DNA of 64,000 nt from Paenibacillus sp. GP183 (GTDB lineage Bacteria; Bacillota; Bacilli; Paenibacillales; NBRC-103111): assembly GCF_900104695.1 (NCBI RefSeq), contig NZ_FNSW01000001.1, positions 1,178,001 through 1,242,000 of the forward strand, in the 5' to 3' direction. Below the pieces are notes generated by a model. The model was not told where the DNA came from and made no database searches. It saw only the letters and a program-made list of their open reading frames with translations. This document shows positions 50,904 through 61,714 of the stretch, one piece after another. The position numbers and the translations under genes are program-made. Position 1 is the stretch's first letter; each line of letters starts with the position of its first letter.

Positions 50904-53360
50904 TTAAGTGCCGGCGCCTGTAGCAGGTGTCGCTGAAGGCGAGGGCGATGGTGAAGGTTTTGTACTCGGACTCGGACTAGGGCTGGAGCTTGGACTTGCA
51001 CTTGGTTTGCCCCCGCCACCATTACCCGTTCCGCCGTTTGGCGATGGGCTTGGTGATGGAGATGGTTTATTGCCATCCGGCGAAGGAGATGGACTCGCTC
51101 CGCCTGGCAATGGTGATGGATTTAGCGGATTCAGTACCGCTCCATCTGCTGGAATAGCGATCTGCGCGATATTTGATTTATCTCCTGCAATCGAGGTGTC
51201 CGTGTTCATTGGGACCACGTAATATGAATACGTTTCACCAGGCGATACAGTCGTATCGAACACTTCGGCCGTTGGTGATTGGGTGATCATTTGCGCTTGA
51301 TTTTGCTTCGAATCCGAACGGAATACTTGATAAATGACCTTTGAATCCTGCAATGGTGTCCAAGTCAGGCTCACGGTTTTTGTCATAGGGGCATAGACTG
51401 CAGCCAGATCACTGATACTCTTGGGAGGCTCGGTTAAATCAGCCACTCCATTTGGTTTGACAAATGGCTTTACCGGTTTGCCGGCTAAAGCTTTAGACAT
51501 GACTTCCTTGAAAATGGCAGCTGTGCTTCCGCTGCCGACGGTTACATAGTGCTTGATATCTGTATTGTCGAAGCCTTCCCATACGGCAGCAGTCCATTCC
51601 GGTGTGTACCCGACAAACCAGACATTGCTGTCATACTTTTCAAGTCCTTTGAAATCGAGTCCTGTTGAACCCGTTTTACCGGCTGCCGGCCGATCCAATT
51701 TGGCTCTTACACCTGTACCGCCATCCACGACACCTTGCAGGAGCAGCGTCATATAATAAGCGGTCTTTGGAGAAATAAGATCCTTTTTCTCCTGCTTGAA
51801 TGCGGCCACAATAGTTCCTTTGCTGTCCTCGATTTGATTAATGGCATGTGATTTGTTTTGTGTACCCTGGTTTGCAAAAGCACTATACGCCGACGCCATG
51901 CTCATCGGAGAGGCACCTTGCGTTAAACCCCCAAGCGCTATAGCCAGATTATTATCTTTGGGGTCCATTTTGATGCCCAGCTTTTCGGCAAATTTCACAC
52001 CGGTACGTACACCAATTTGATCCAGCAGCCATACTGCCGATAAGTTATAGGATCTCTTGACGGCCTCAAACATGGTCACTTCTCCGTGCTCGGTATTATC
52101 ATAGTTATTCGGCGTATATCCTTTTCCGTTTCCGTAAGTTTTAGAAACGTCCTGCATTTTCGAATACGGATTATAATTTCCGCTTTCCAGGGCCGGGCCG
52201 TACACAGCAATCGGCTTGAAGGCAGATCCCGGCTGTCTGACGCTGAATACACGGTTTAGTGTCTTCTTCTTGTAATCCCTGCCTCCGATCATCCCGACAA
52301 TACCGCCGTCCTGATGATTCAGGATAACCATGGCGCTCTGTATTTTCTCGCCGTCAGCAGCATCCTTTTGAAAAAAATTGGGATTCGCATATGTTTGCTC
52401 CATGATGAGCTGGGTCTTGGAATCCATCGTTGTTTTGATCTTATATCCTTTGGTAAGAAGCTCTTCTTCAGTAATGTTATAAACAGATTCAGCTTCCTTC
52501 ACAACATAATCCATAAACGTCGCATACTGCTCATTGGTCTTGTTTACAGGCGCAACATAAGGTATATCAACAGCAGCCGCTCTTTCCGCCTCTGTGATAT
52601 AGCCTTGATCAGCCATTAATTTCAACACAACCGCCCGGCGTTCTTTGGAATTGGCAGGATTTTCGATCGGCGAATAAGTTGACGGTGCTTTAGGAAGGGC
52701 TGCGAGCGTTGCTATCTGCCATACCTCTAGTTTGTTTAAGTCAGGCTGGTTAAAATAAACCATCGACGCGGCTTTAATCCCGTAAGCTCTGCTGCCGAAA
52801 TAGATGCGGTTTAAATACATTTCAAGAATTTGATCCTTGGTAAATTGTCTTTCCAATTCAATGGCGATCGATACCTCGGACACTTTACGGAATGCCGTTT
52901 TCTGTGAGCTTAAAAATACGTTTTTGGCCAGCTGCTGAGTGATCGTGCTCCCGCCTTCTACCGCACTGCGATGCAGGATATCTGTATAAAGCGCTCTTCC
53001 CATCGAATAAAGATCAACCCCGGCATGAGATTCGAACCTGCGGTCCTCGGTCGCGATAAAAGCATCCTTCAGCTTCTGCGGAATATCTTTAATACTGACG
53101 CTTTCCCGATTTTCGCGATACAGCTTGGATACCTCGACACCATTCACATCATAAATATGGGTCGACTCGGGCGCATCCATTTTACCAATATTTTCACTCA
53201 AAATCTTGGCACCGTTAAGCATGATCAAAATGTACATGCCCATCCCGCATATCACAGCCAGAATTGCTGCAATAACTGCACCAAGCAACAGTTTTTTTAC
53301 TTGAAATTTTTTCTTTCTGCCCTTTTTTTGCGGCGTCTTTGGATGATTTGTTGCAGCCAT
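50904..53360 (-). CDS. ponA: Class A penicillin-binding protein (PBP1A)
   Basis: 818 residues. A Lys-rich cytosolic tail, membrane helix (about 22-50), GT51 glycosyltransferase domain (IATEDRRFESHAGVD with catalytic Glu near 101), transpeptidase with SxxK in RQPGSAFKPI (about 377), SYNLSAV (SxN) and KTGSTG (about 557), then a fibronectin type III domain (LTWTPLQDSKVIYQVFRSD) and a Pro-Ser/Gly-rich tail of about 80 residues. It polymerises and crosslinks peptidoglycan. Own -10 like TATACT upstream. Confidence 0.93.
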   Translation of the reverse strand: MAATNHPKTPQKKGRKKKFQVKKLLLGAVIAAILAVICGMGMYILIMLNGAKILSENIGKMDAPESTHIYDVNGVEVSKLYRENRESVSIKDIPQKLKDAFIATEDRRFESHAGVDLYSMGRALYTDILHRSAVEGGSTITQQLAKNVFLSSQKTAFRKVSEVSIAIELERQFTKDQILEMYLNRIYFGSRAYGIKAASMVYFNQPDLNKLEVWQIATLAALPKAPSTYSPIENPANSKERRAVVLKLMADQGYITEAERAAAVDIPYVAPVNKTNEQYATFMDYVVKEAESVYNITEEELLTKGYKIKTTMDSKTQLIMEQTYANPNFFQKDAADGEKIQSAMVILNHQDGGIVGMIGGRDYKKKTLNRVFSVRQPGSAFKPIAVYGPALESGNYNPYSKMQDVSKTYGNGKGYTPNNYDNTEHGEVTMFEAVKRSYNLSAVWLLDQIGVRTGVKFAEKLGIKMDPKDNNLAIALGGLTQGASPMSMASAYSAFANQGTQNKSHAINQIEDSKGTIVAAFKQEKKDLISPKTAYYMTLLLQGVVDGGTGVRAKLDRPAAGKTGSTGLDFKGLEKYDSNVWFVGYTPEWTAAVWEGFDNTDIKHYVTVGSGSTAAIFKEVMSKALAGKPVKPFVKPNGVADLTEPPKSISDLAAVYAPMTKTVSLTWTPLQDSKVIYQVFRSDSKQNQAQMITQSPTAEVFDTTVSPGETYSYYVVPMNTDTSIAGDKSNIAQIAIPADGAVLNPLNPSPLPGGASPSPSPDGNKPSPSPSPSPNGGTGNGGGGKPSASPSSSPSPSPSTKPSPSPSPSATPATGAGT

Positions 53361-53403
53361 GTTCCACCGACCCCTTTTTTTAGTATATTTCTCTGTAATA
53401 AAA

Positions 53404-53429
53404 GAACAACCCTACATGTAAGGTTGTTC
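53404..53429 (-). terminator. Terminator after hfq
   Basis: GAACAACC/GGTTGTTC with a 10-base loop (itself partly paired), followed on the minus strand by TTTTATT. Confidence 0.75.
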
Positions 53430-53479
53430 ATTTCGGTTCCTATTAGGTTAGACGATTGGCCAAAATAAAAAGTTGCAAA

Positions 53480-53716
53480 TTACTCCGTTCCTTCAGCCGG
53501 CATGAGCGAAACCGATCTTTGCGGAGTAAAGGTTGAAATGGCATGCTTGTATACCATTTGTTGACGGCCTTCACTATCAATGATAATCGTAAAATTATCA
53601 AAAGCGCGAATCAGCCCTCTGATTTGAAACCCATTAGTTAAATACACAGTTACGGGAATGCTCTCTTTGCGAAGTTGATTCAAGAAATTGTCCTGGATGT
53701 TAATGGATTTGTTCAT
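53480..53716 (-). CDS. hfq: Hfq RNA chaperone
   Basis: 78 residues: Sm1 motif in [34 protein letters not shown] and Sm2 YKHAIST. ATG 53716 is chosen because the conserved [14 protein letters not shown] start follows AAGGGGG; a longer frame to 53782 overlaps miaA. Hexameric sRNA-binding ring. It follows miaA, the order found in many bacteria. Confidence 0.93.
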   Translation of the reverse strand: MNKSINIQDNFLNQLRKESIPVTVYLTNGFQIRGLIRAFDNFTIIIDSEGRQQMVYKHAISTFTPQRSVSLMPAEGTE

Positions 53717-53756
53717 CAATGGGTCCCCCTTAATGGAATCGAAACTTTTATTGTAG

Positions 53757-54725
53757 TTAGTTATATTCAATTTTATGTACAAACTTTCCTGTTATTATAT
53801 CACTAATTTTTTTCAAATGCGCAGAAAAGTTTGTTTGATCGGTTACATCAACCCAATTAATCTCCTTCATATGGCGGAACCAAGAGAGCTGGCGCTTGGC
53901 GTAATGTCTCGTATTTCGCTTAAGGAGGTAGACTGCAGCCTCGAGGGAAAGTTCTCCTTCCAGGAAGCTTATGATCTCTTTGTAGCCCAGCCCTTTCATG
54001 GAAACCGTGTCCCTGGGACACCCTGCTGCGAGCAGCGAGCGAACCTCTTCGACAAGGCCCGACTCCATCATGGCGTCAATCCGCTCTTCAATCCGTTTAT
54101 AAAGCAAGGCCCGATCCATAGTTAAGCCTATGATACAGAGTTCATATGGAGAATCCTTGGTTTGATTAGCCATATGCTCGGAAAGAGGTATCCCCGAAAC
54201 ATGAGCTATCTCCAATGCGCGAATGACTCGCCTGCGATCGTTATAATGGAGCCTCTCCGCACTTTCCGGGTCAATGGCTCTCAGCTTGTCATGGAGCGCT
54301 TCCTCACCACGCTGATCGGCAAATGCATCTTGATCGTCGCGGAATTGCTGATCCGTTCCCACCTCGGTGAACCGATAGTCGTAACAGACCGATTCAATGT
54401 AAAGACCTGTGCCGCCCACGATAAAAGGCAGCTTGCCGCGCTGATGAATTTGGGGAATTAATTCTCTCACCAGCTCTTGAAATTCGGCAACTGAAAACGG
54501 ATCCTCCGGATCATGAATATCGATCAAATGATGAGGCACCAGTCTCCGTTCAGCTTTCGAAGCTTTTGCTGTTCCAATATCCATACCCCTATAAACTTGC
54601 ATTGAATCACCGGAAATAATCTCACATTCATATTTCGCGGCAAGTTCCAGACTGAGCCTGGTTTTGCCAATGGCCGTAGGGCCAATAAGCACCAAAAGCC
54701 GGGGCTTGGATGAACCTTCACTCAC
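53757..54725 (-). CDS. miaA: tRNA dimethylallyltransferase
   Basis: 322 residues: P-loop GPTAIGKT, substrate motif [17 protein letters not shown], and [15 protein letters not shown]. It adds dimethylallyl to A37 of UNN-decoding tRNAs. GTG start overlapping the stop of the upstream methyltransferase (GTGA), so translation is coupled. Confidence 0.93.
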   Translation of the reverse strand: MSEGSSKPRLLVLIGPTAIGKTRLSLELAAKYECEIISGDSMQVYRGMDIGTAKASKAERRLVPHHLIDIHDPEDPFSVAEFQELVRELIPQIHQRGKLPFIVGGTGLYIESVCYDYRFTEVGTDQQFRDDQDAFADQRGEEALHDKLRAIDPESAERLHYNDRRRVIRALEIAHVSGIPLSEHMANQTKDSPYELCIIGLTMDRALLYKRIEERIDAMMESGLVEEVRSLLAAGCPRDTVSMKGLGYKEIISFLEGELSLEAAVYLLKRNTRHYAKRQLSWFRHMKEINWVDVTDQTNFSAHLKKISDIITGKFVHKIEYN

Positions 54726-55495
54726 AGCCTGATCACTCCATAAGTTGTTTTCGTATTGGATCGGGGTACATGCTCAAAGCCCAATCGGGTAAATTCACCG
54801 CTGTTCCATTTTTCTTTGAGCACAATGCTTTTTCGTGCTATGCGCTTTGCCTGTTCCAAGGCTTCAAAAGTAATGGCATTGCTGTTTGCCAGTTCCCGCA
54901 GTGGTGAGATCGAGCTGGATTCTTCAATGGGACTGCGAAACATAGGATCAAAATAAACTGTATCCACGCTTCGCGCCTCAAGTGATTGCATGTAGGCGAC
55001 ATGCTCGGCATGCCTCACCTGCACACGCCGCATAGCCTCATTAAGCCCGGGAATGTCCGAATGATAGGAGGCCAAGCCTTCTTGAATCAGCAAAGCAGGA
55101 ATTCGTTCGCTTTCGATTGCTGTTACTTGCCCTTTGCTTCCGACTGCAAATGAAAAAACAATCGAGTCGGATGCCAGACCTGCCGTGCAATCCAGCACAG
55201 TGTCTCCTTCTTGAACATCCGAAGCTTGCAGCAGCAGATCCGTTTGACCGTCAAGCAGCCGTTTGACGCGAACCGCAGCCATACTGGGATGAAAAAAAAT
55301 CGCCGGCTGATCATCTACATAGTACCTGATCTCATCCTCAGTAACAAGCAAGAGGGAAATGATCCCATATCTACTCCGGAGCTTTTCCAAGGAGTCCTTC
55401 CCTCTTGGCACAAAGGTACCCTCCCATATTGCCGCTGTTTGGATGGCTTTGTCTTGAAGTTCCTCAGATGGGTTGTAAGATGTGGTTACAAGCAC
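54722..55495 (-). CDS. RsmJ/YpiP-like class I methyltransferase
   Basis: 257 residues: SAM motif DTVLDCTAGLASDSIVF, acidic IESER, and YFDPMFRSPIEESS, the DPMF-type motif of the RsmJ family (16S rRNA guanine methylation in E. coli). In Bacilli this is YpiP-like and unproven. GTG start lies 4 bases past the mutL stop and overlaps miaA, so it is part of the mutS-mutL-miaA-hfq run. Confidence 0.78.
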   Translation of the reverse strand: MLVTTSYNPSEELQDKAIQTAAIWEGTFVPRGKDSLEKLRSRYGIISLLLVTEDEIRYYVDDQPAIFFHPSMAAVRVKRLLDGQTDLLLQASDVQEGDTVLDCTAGLASDSIVFSFAVGSKGQVTAIESERIPALLIQEGLASYHSDIPGLNEAMRRVQVRHAEHVAYMQSLEARSVDTVYFDPMFRSPIEESSSISPLRELANSNAITFEALEQAKRIARKSIVLKEKWNSGEFTRLGFEHVPRSNTKTTYGVIRL

Positions 55496-55499
55496 TGGG

Positions 55500-57449
55500 T
55501 TACATCACCCGCTTAAACATTTTTTCAAGCTCATAATTGGAGAAGCTGACTACGATCGGCCTTCCATGCGGACACGTATACGGATTCCGGCACTCAGCCA
55601 ATCGGTCAAGCAAGGTTTCCATCTCCAAGGTTCCGAGACTTTGATTGGCTTTGATCGATGCCTTGCAGGAGCATAAAATGGCTGATTTCTCGCGGAGCTT
55701 TGCTATATCTACGGCTTTTCTCTCCGTCAAAATCCATTCACACATATCTTCTATGATCGATTTTTCGTCGCCGTCCGGAAACCAATGCGGATGGGATCGG
55801 ACCAGGAACGTATTGCCGCCAAACGCCTCCAGATAGACTCCCGACTGTTCAAAAAGCGCCAGCTTTTCAGCAATAATTCCGGCTTCGGAGGGAGTGAATT
55901 CAAGCGTGATGGGAACGAGCAGTTCCTGGCTGGCTTCCGTCGGATTGCCAAAGCGTTCATAATAATATTCATAATGAATCCGCTCGTGAGCGGCATGCTG
56001 ATCAATCAGGTACAGCCCGTCCGGACTCTGCGCGACCAGGTATGTGCCGTGCAATTGACCGATCGGAGTCAGACTCGGAAACTCGGGAAGACTCGGGGCT
56101 TCCGATTGGCCGGATGCCGACATTTGGTTCATGAAGCTTTCTGCTGCACGCTGCTGCTGTTGAAAGGAAATCTTGGGACGGCCGGAATCAATGCTCCGCG
56201 CAGGACTGCCTTGCTGTGAGCCGGAGCGATAAGGCGAGGCTGCTTCCTGCACCTGCGGGAGAGAATTGCTCCAGCTGCGAGCGCTTGACTGCGGCGTCCG
56301 TTCGCCCTGCGAGGGTCGCTCCGTCTGGTGGAGCTCGCCTGGCGCCGACTGTTGAGGCCGCTCAGGCTGCTGCGCTGGATCTGACACTCTCGTCAGCTCC
56401 AATTGCTCCTGCACGTAGGCGCCCTTTGGCACTGCAGGCTTGGCGCCCTGCGGAATCAACACCTGTTTGCCGAGTGCCCGCTTCACTTCTGATTCCACAA
56501 AAGCAGTCAGCTCGGTTTCTTTACTGAACCTCACCTCCAGCTTGGAGGGATGCACATTGACGTCCACCAACGAAGGATCCATGCTGATATGCACTACTGC
56601 TACCGGAAAGCGATTAATCGGCAGCAAGGTATGATAAGCTTGCATGAGCGCTTGGTTCAGCGCAAAATTGCGCACATACCGACCATTGACAATGGTCGAG
56701 ATGCCTCCGCGGTTGGCGCGCGTCATCTCCGGCCTCGCGATATTACCACTGAGGACATAATCGAGGCTTTCCGCCTGTATGGGCAGCATCTGTTTGCCTA
56801 CAGCAGTACCGTAAATGGCTGCGATTACCTGTACCAAATCTCCGTTGCCCAGTGTTTGCAGCAGCAAATTCCCATTATGCTTTAAGGAAAAGGCAATCTG
56901 TGGATGGGCCAGGGCAAGACGATATATATAGTCGGACACATGTCCGAGTTCGGTTTGTATCGTTTTCATATATTTCAATCGCGCAGGCGTATTGAAGAAC
57001 AGTTCTTTGACCGTCACTTCAGTTCCTCGAGAAGCCGCTGTTTCTTCAACAGAACGAATGGCTCCGCCTTCGATGAATATTTTGCGCGCGAGTCCGCTGT
57101 CTGTTGAACTGGTTATACATTCCAGTCGAGATACAGAGGCAATACTCGGCAGAGCTTCACCGCGAAATCCCAATGTACGGATGGAAAACAAATCTTTATT
57201 GGTCGAAATCTTACTTGTTGCATGCCGTTGAAAAGCAAGCTCGGTATCTTCCGCTTCCATGCCGGATCCATTATCCGAAACGCGAATTAATTGAAGCCCA
57301 CCCTCTTCAATCGTTATATCAATTCGGGTGCTTCCCGCATCTATTGAATTTTCAACAAGCTCTTTGACTACGGAAGAAGGTCTCTCCACGACTTCTCCCG
57401 CCGCGATCTGGTTGGCGATATGCTCGCTAAGCAGTTGAATTTTGCCCAT
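55500..57449 (-). CDS. mutL: DNA mismatch repair protein MutL
   Basis: 649 residues. N-terminal GHKL ATPase: [46 protein letters not shown]. Pro/Gln-rich linker (about 340-440). C-terminal endonuclease domain with [12 protein letters not shown] (about 481), CSCKAS and CPHGRP, the metal-binding motifs of nicking MutL. The linker coding region is GC-rich. AAAGGGG site upstream. Confidence 0.95.
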   Translation of the reverse strand: MGKIQLLSEHIANQIAAGEVVERPSSVVKELVENSIDAGSTRIDITIEEGGLQLIRVSDNGSGMEAEDTELAFQRHATSKISTNKDLFSIRTLGFRGEALPSIASVSRLECITSSTDSGLARKIFIEGGAIRSVEETAASRGTEVTVKELFFNTPARLKYMKTIQTELGHVSDYIYRLALAHPQIAFSLKHNGNLLLQTLGNGDLVQVIAAIYGTAVGKQMLPIQAESLDYVLSGNIARPEMTRANRGGISTIVNGRYVRNFALNQALMQAYHTLLPINRFPVAVVHISMDPSLVDVNVHPSKLEVRFSKETELTAFVESEVKRALGKQVLIPQGAKPAVPKGAYVQEQLELTRVSDPAQQPERPQQSAPGELHQTERPSQGERTPQSSARSWSNSLPQVQEAASPYRSGSQQGSPARSIDSGRPKISFQQQQRAAESFMNQMSASGQSEAPSLPEFPSLTPIGQLHGTYLVAQSPDGLYLIDQHAAHERIHYEYYYERFGNPTEASQELLVPITLEFTPSEAGIIAEKLALFEQSGVYLEAFGGNTFLVRSHPHWFPDGDEKSIIEDMCEWILTERKAVDIAKLREKSAILCSCKASIKANQSLGTLEMETLLDRLAECRNPYTCPHGRPIVVSFSNYELEKMFKRVM

Positions 57450-57453
57450 GAGA

Positions 57454-58890
57454 TCAGTTCCCCTTTACAGCTCGAATCGTGACCTTCTCCCCTTGATCTG
57501 TAACCTGCAGCTGTGAAAAAACAGAAGCAAACTGGTCGACATTCACATAACTCGTTCCAGCTTTAATGACCAGCTTGTCCGCTTCAACAGGAAACGTAAG
57601 CTTCTTTCCAGCGGAAGAGATCTCAACAGCTCTAGTTTCATTATTCCATGAAATTCCGGCTTCAATCATCGCAGCCAAGGCGCGCGTAGGTGCAAAAAGC
57701 TTGCCATTTTCACGAAACAGAGGAAAAGTATCTCTTATCTCAACACCGTTCACAAGTACTTTATGCTTGGACGATTCCACCGTTACATTTTGAATACCGG
57801 CTTTTTTCAACGCTGTAATCATCTGAGCCGCACTGCCATCCGCGACAATATCAGGTGTAATTCCTACTTTGTTCACTTTGTGCTTGTTCGGTGTCAAATA
57901 CTCTTCAATGGTTACTTTAAGCGCCCCGCCGGCGGGGATTTCATAAAGCTGCTGAACACTGCCTTTTCCATAACTCTGTAAACCGATAACCTTCGCTACA
58001 CCGTAGTCCTGCATAGCTCCTGCTAAAACCTCGGATGCACTGGCGCTATTTTCATTTAGCAGCATATAAACCGGCACATCCAGCGAAGATCCGCCTTGAA
58101 TGAGTATCGGTTGATCCTGATTGTTTCGATCCCGAGTATGAATCAATGTTCCTTCTTTGATGAAGTTTTTGAATATATTTTGCGCTGATTCCAGGAAACC
58201 TCCAGGATCGTCACGCAGATCAATAATCAGTGAGCTAAGCCCTTTGGATTTTAAAGCTAATAATTGCTTGGTAAACTCCTCATCCGCATCACTGGAGAAA
58301 TCCGTAACTTGAATATACCCAATGTTGCCATCAAAGCGCTTGCTGTATACCTCCGGTATATTAACTGCAGCTCTAGTAATGTTGACGTTGATGAGCTTGC
58401 CTTCACGAAGTACCGACAATTGAACCGAGGTTCCGGCTTCGCCGACTATTTTCGCTACTACCGCGCTCAGCGATTCACCTTTTACCGAAACGCCGTTAAT
58501 CGCCTGGATATAATCGTCACGCTGCATGCCCGCTTTTTCCGCAGGAGAACCGGCAAAGACCTCAATAAGGTAAACCCCGTCCGCATCGATTCCGACTCTA
58601 GCTCCCATACCGACGACATTATTTTCAATCGAATTTTCAAATTTCTTCAATTCCGAATCGCTGAAATACATAGTATACGGATCCTGCAGCTGCGCGAGCA
58701 TTTCCTTAATACTCTTACCTGACAAATCGCTTTCGGTTACTCCGCTGACATGCACATTGGAAAGAATAGTTCTCACCTGTGAGGTCTGCAGGCTGCTTTC
58801 GTCTGCAGCAGCAAGTGCAGGCATCGATAACAATAGAACCGAGGTTAAAGCTAATGTGACTTTCAATCTGTTCATGTGCCGCTGTCTCAT
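57454..58890 (-). CDS. S41 (C-terminal processing) peptidase with PDZ and CuAO-N-like domains
   Basis: 478 residues: signal peptide ([17 protein letters not shown]), PDZ domain (about 90-180, [20 protein letters not shown]), S41 catalytic domain with [10 protein letters not shown] (Ser) and SYGKGSVQ (Lys), and a C-terminal copper amine oxidase N-like domain of about 110 residues ([29 protein letters not shown]). The last domain is common in Paenibacillus secreted proteins. Two bases separate mutS from its ATG, so it is inside the mutSL operon although it has no repair role. Confidence 0.86.
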   Translation of the reverse strand: MRQRHMNRLKVTLALTSVLLLSMPALAAADESSLQTSQVRTILSNVHVSGVTESDLSGKSIKEMLAQLQDPYTMYFSDSELKKFENSIENNVVGMGARVGIDADGVYLIEVFAGSPAEKAGMQRDDYIQAINGVSVKGESLSAVVAKIVGEAGTSVQLSVLREGKLINVNITRAAVNIPEVYSKRFDGNIGYIQVTDFSSDADEEFTKQLLALKSKGLSSLIIDLRDDPGGFLESAQNIFKNFIKEGTLIHTRDRNNQDQPILIQGGSSLDVPVYMLLNENSASASEVLAGAMQDYGVAKVIGLQSYGKGSVQQLYEIPAGGALKVTIEEYLTPNKHKVNKVGITPDIVADGSAAQMITALKKAGIQNVTVESSKHKVLVNGVEIRDTFPLFRENGKLFAPTRALAAMIEAGISWNNETRAVEISSAGKKLTFPVEADKLVIKAGTSYVNVDQFASVFSQLQVTDQGEKVTIRAVKGN

Positions 58891-58891
58891 A

Positions 58892-61606
58892 TTATCCTCT
58901 ACCTTCTTCGCTTGTAATGGTACTGCTTGTCGTGCCTTGAAGCTTTTGTTTCATTTCATAAATAAGATTGAGAGCCTGCAGCGGAGTCATATTAATCAAA
59001 TCCAGACCTTTCAGTTGGTCGATAATCGGGTGGGATTTGGAATCCAGCTTCTTTTTGTGCTTGTCCGAGGATGAGCCGTCTTCTTCAAAAAGTGATAGCT
59101 GCACAACAGGTGCCCTATGGGATGATTTAGTCGGTGAGTGCGGAGCTTCATAATGTGACTGACCTTCAGCCGCTTTGCTGGCGATCGATGCAGCTTCGGT
59201 TTCAAACCGCTTGGCCTGAATTTCAAAAGCGCTAAGAAGCTCATACGAGCGTTGAATGATCGGCTGCGGAAGACCGGCGATTTCGGCGCAATAAATTCCG
59301 TAGCTGGAGCTTGCCGCGCCTCGGATCAGCTTGCGCAAAAAAGTAACCTGACGTCCGCTTTCCTTAACAGCCATACAATGATTGCGCAGATACTGAAGGC
59401 TTTCCTCGAGATGCGCAAGCTCATGAAAATGTGTCGAGACCAGCGTCTTGCAGCCGACTTGATCATGCAAAAACTCAATTACAGCTTGTGCTATGGCCAT
59501 GCCTTCACCAGTCGAGGTACCGCGTCCCAGCTCATCGATAATGACCAGGCTTCTCTCAGTCGCCTTTTCCGTCATGACCTGGATGTCCATCATCTCGACC
59601 ATGAATGTGCTTTGGCCGCCTATGAGATCGTCCGCCGCCCCAATTCTTGTGAAAATCCGGTCCGTTATCGGCACCTTTGCCGATCGGGCAGGCACAAAGC
59701 AGCCGATTTGAGCCATCAGGCAAATGACGGCAACCTGGCGCATGTAGGTGCTTTTGCCGGCCATATTCGGGCCGGTGATGAGCAGGATGCGTCCGTCCTC
59801 CAGCTCCATGCTCGTTTCGTTGGCGATGAATGAGCCCTCTTTCAGTACCTCCTCCACGACGGGATGCCGGCCTTCTTCCAGCATGAGATCATAGCCCTCG
59901 CCGATCTGCGGACGGCGATAATGATGGGCCGCGCTTACCGCTGCAAGTGATTGCAGCACATCAGCAGCAGCGATCAGCTCGGCGAGCCGCTGAAGCCTCG
60001 AGATATGCCCGGAAATGCGGTCGCGCAGCTCGGTAAACAGCTCATATTCAAGATCTACCATTTTATCCTGCGCCTCGAGTATCAAAGCTTCTTTCTCTTT
60101 GAGCTCTGGCGTCACGTAACGCTCTGCATTGGCCAGTGTCTGTTTGCGCTCATAGCGGCCTTCCGGCAAAGCTGACATATTGGCCTTGGTGATTTCAATA
60201 AAGTACCCAAACACTTTGTTGTAGCCGATTTTGAGAGATTTGATGCCAGAAGCTTCCCGTTCCTTGCGTTCCAGCTCCGCTATCCACATCTTGCCGTTCT
60301 TGTTCGCTTCCCGCAGCTGATCCAGGTACTCATGATAACCCTCGCGAATAATGCCGCCATCGCGTATCGAGACCGGGGGCTCATCTTCGATAGAACCGGC
60401 AATCCATGACAGGATATCGTCGCAAGGATCCATGTCCTCAACAAGCTTCTGCAGCGTTACGGAGCCTGAATTTGCACATACATCCTTGAGCGCCGGAATT
60501 TGCTGCAGGGAATGCTTTAAAGCGTTCATATCGCGGGCATTGGCATTTCCGTAGGAAATTCGCGCCACCAGTCGCTCCAGATCATAAACCTCTTTCAAAG
60601 CCAGCTTCAGATCCTCACGGATGATAAGCTGGTGGCAGAGCCTGTCCACCGCTTCAAGCCGCTCTTCGATCCGGGAGAGATTCATCAACGGTTTTTCGAT
60701 CCAGCGGCGCAGCATTCTGGCCCCCATAGCCGTAACTGTTTGATCCAGCAACCAGAGCAGAGAACCCTTCTTGGTCCTTTCCCTAACGGTTTCGACAAGC
60801 TCGAGATTTCTCCGCGTAAAAGGATCCATAGTCATATACTGATCGTGCTCATAGAATCGGATATGCTTGATGTGAGTGAGCGATCTTTTTTGCGTTTCTC
60901 TGAGATAGGTCAGTAATAGAGCTATACCCTTGCGATTTACAAATTGAAGTGTCGGAAGAGCAGCATCGGCGGCAAAATGTTCATCCAGAAGATGCTCGTC
61001 CGCTTCTGAATAAACTGTAGTCACGACCTTATTGCTCCATGTGGAAGTGAATGGCGCAATTTGCTTAAGCAGAGCTTCCGAAGCAATGATCTCGGCAGGA
61101 TTGTAAGCATTCAGTTCATCGAGCACAAGCTCTGCCGAATCTTCCAGATGCGTCGTATAAAGCTCACCGGTGGAAATATCGCAGGCTGTGAATCCATACC
61201 GGGCATTGCTGTATACAATTGAAACTATGTAATTGTTCAGGGATTCCCCTAGCAGTTTGCTGTCCATGACGGTACCCGGCGTCACAATCCGCACGATCTC
61301 CCTGCGAACCATGCCTTTGACGTCAGCAGGGTCTTCCATCTGCTCGCAAATGGCGACCTTATAGCCTTTTTCAATCAAGCGGGCTATATATCCTTCGGCT
61401 GCATGATAAGGAACTCCACACATGGGAATTCGTTCTTCCACACCGCCTGCCCGCCCGGTTAACGTAATTTCCAGCTCACGCGAAGCGTTCAAGGCATCCT
61501 CGAAAAACATCTCATAAAAATCGCCCAAGCGGAAAAACAGGAACGCATCCGGGACCTCTGCCTTCACGTCCAAATATTGCTGAATCATCGGTGTATACTG
61601 AACCAT
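58892..61606 (-). CDS. mutS: DNA mismatch repair protein MutS
   Basis: 904 residues: N-terminal mismatch-binding motif FFRLGDFYEMF with the Phe-x-Glu reader, core and clamp, Walker A ITGPNMAGKSTYMRQ (about 620), Walker B LVIIDELGRGTSTGEGMAIA and the His switch STHFHELA. C-terminal linker with Ser/His-rich stretch and a short tail. Ribosome site CTGGAGG. First gene of mutS-S41-mutL-RsmJ-like-miaA-hfq. Confidence 0.96.
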   Translation of the reverse strand: MVQYTPMIQQYLDVKAEVPDAFLFFRLGDFYEMFFEDALNASRELEITLTGRAGGVEERIPMCGVPYHAAEGYIARLIEKGYKVAICEQMEDPADVKGMVRREIVRIVTPGTVMDSKLLGESLNNYIVSIVYSNARYGFTACDISTGELYTTHLEDSAELVLDELNAYNPAEIIASEALLKQIAPFTSTWSNKVVTTVYSEADEHLLDEHFAADAALPTLQFVNRKGIALLLTYLRETQKRSLTHIKHIRFYEHDQYMTMDPFTRRNLELVETVRERTKKGSLLWLLDQTVTAMGARMLRRWIEKPLMNLSRIEERLEAVDRLCHQLIIREDLKLALKEVYDLERLVARISYGNANARDMNALKHSLQQIPALKDVCANSGSVTLQKLVEDMDPCDDILSWIAGSIEDEPPVSIRDGGIIREGYHEYLDQLREANKNGKMWIAELERKEREASGIKSLKIGYNKVFGYFIEITKANMSALPEGRYERKQTLANAERYVTPELKEKEALILEAQDKMVDLEYELFTELRDRISGHISRLQRLAELIAAADVLQSLAAVSAAHHYRRPQIGEGYDLMLEEGRHPVVEEVLKEGSFIANETSMELEDGRILLITGPNMAGKSTYMRQVAVICLMAQIGCFVPARSAKVPITDRIFTRIGAADDLIGGQSTFMVEMMDIQVMTEKATERSLVIIDELGRGTSTGEGMAIAQAVIEFLHDQVGCKTLVSTHFHELAHLEESLQYLRNHCMAVKESGRQVTFLRKLIRGAASSSYGIYCAEIAGLPQPIIQRSYELLSAFEIQAKRFETEAASIASKAAEGQSHYEAPHSPTKSSHRAPVVQLSLFEEDGSSSDKHKKKLDSKSHPIIDQLKGLDLINMTPLQALNLIYEMKQKLQGTTSSTITSEEGRG

Positions 61607-61714
61607 AGGATCCTCCAGGCATTTAAAAGAAATCGATAAGTCGAAATAGGCTGTTTGTTCAAGACAACAATTGACAAGTTACTCCATATTCCCATGTTCT
61701 ATTATATCACGATT

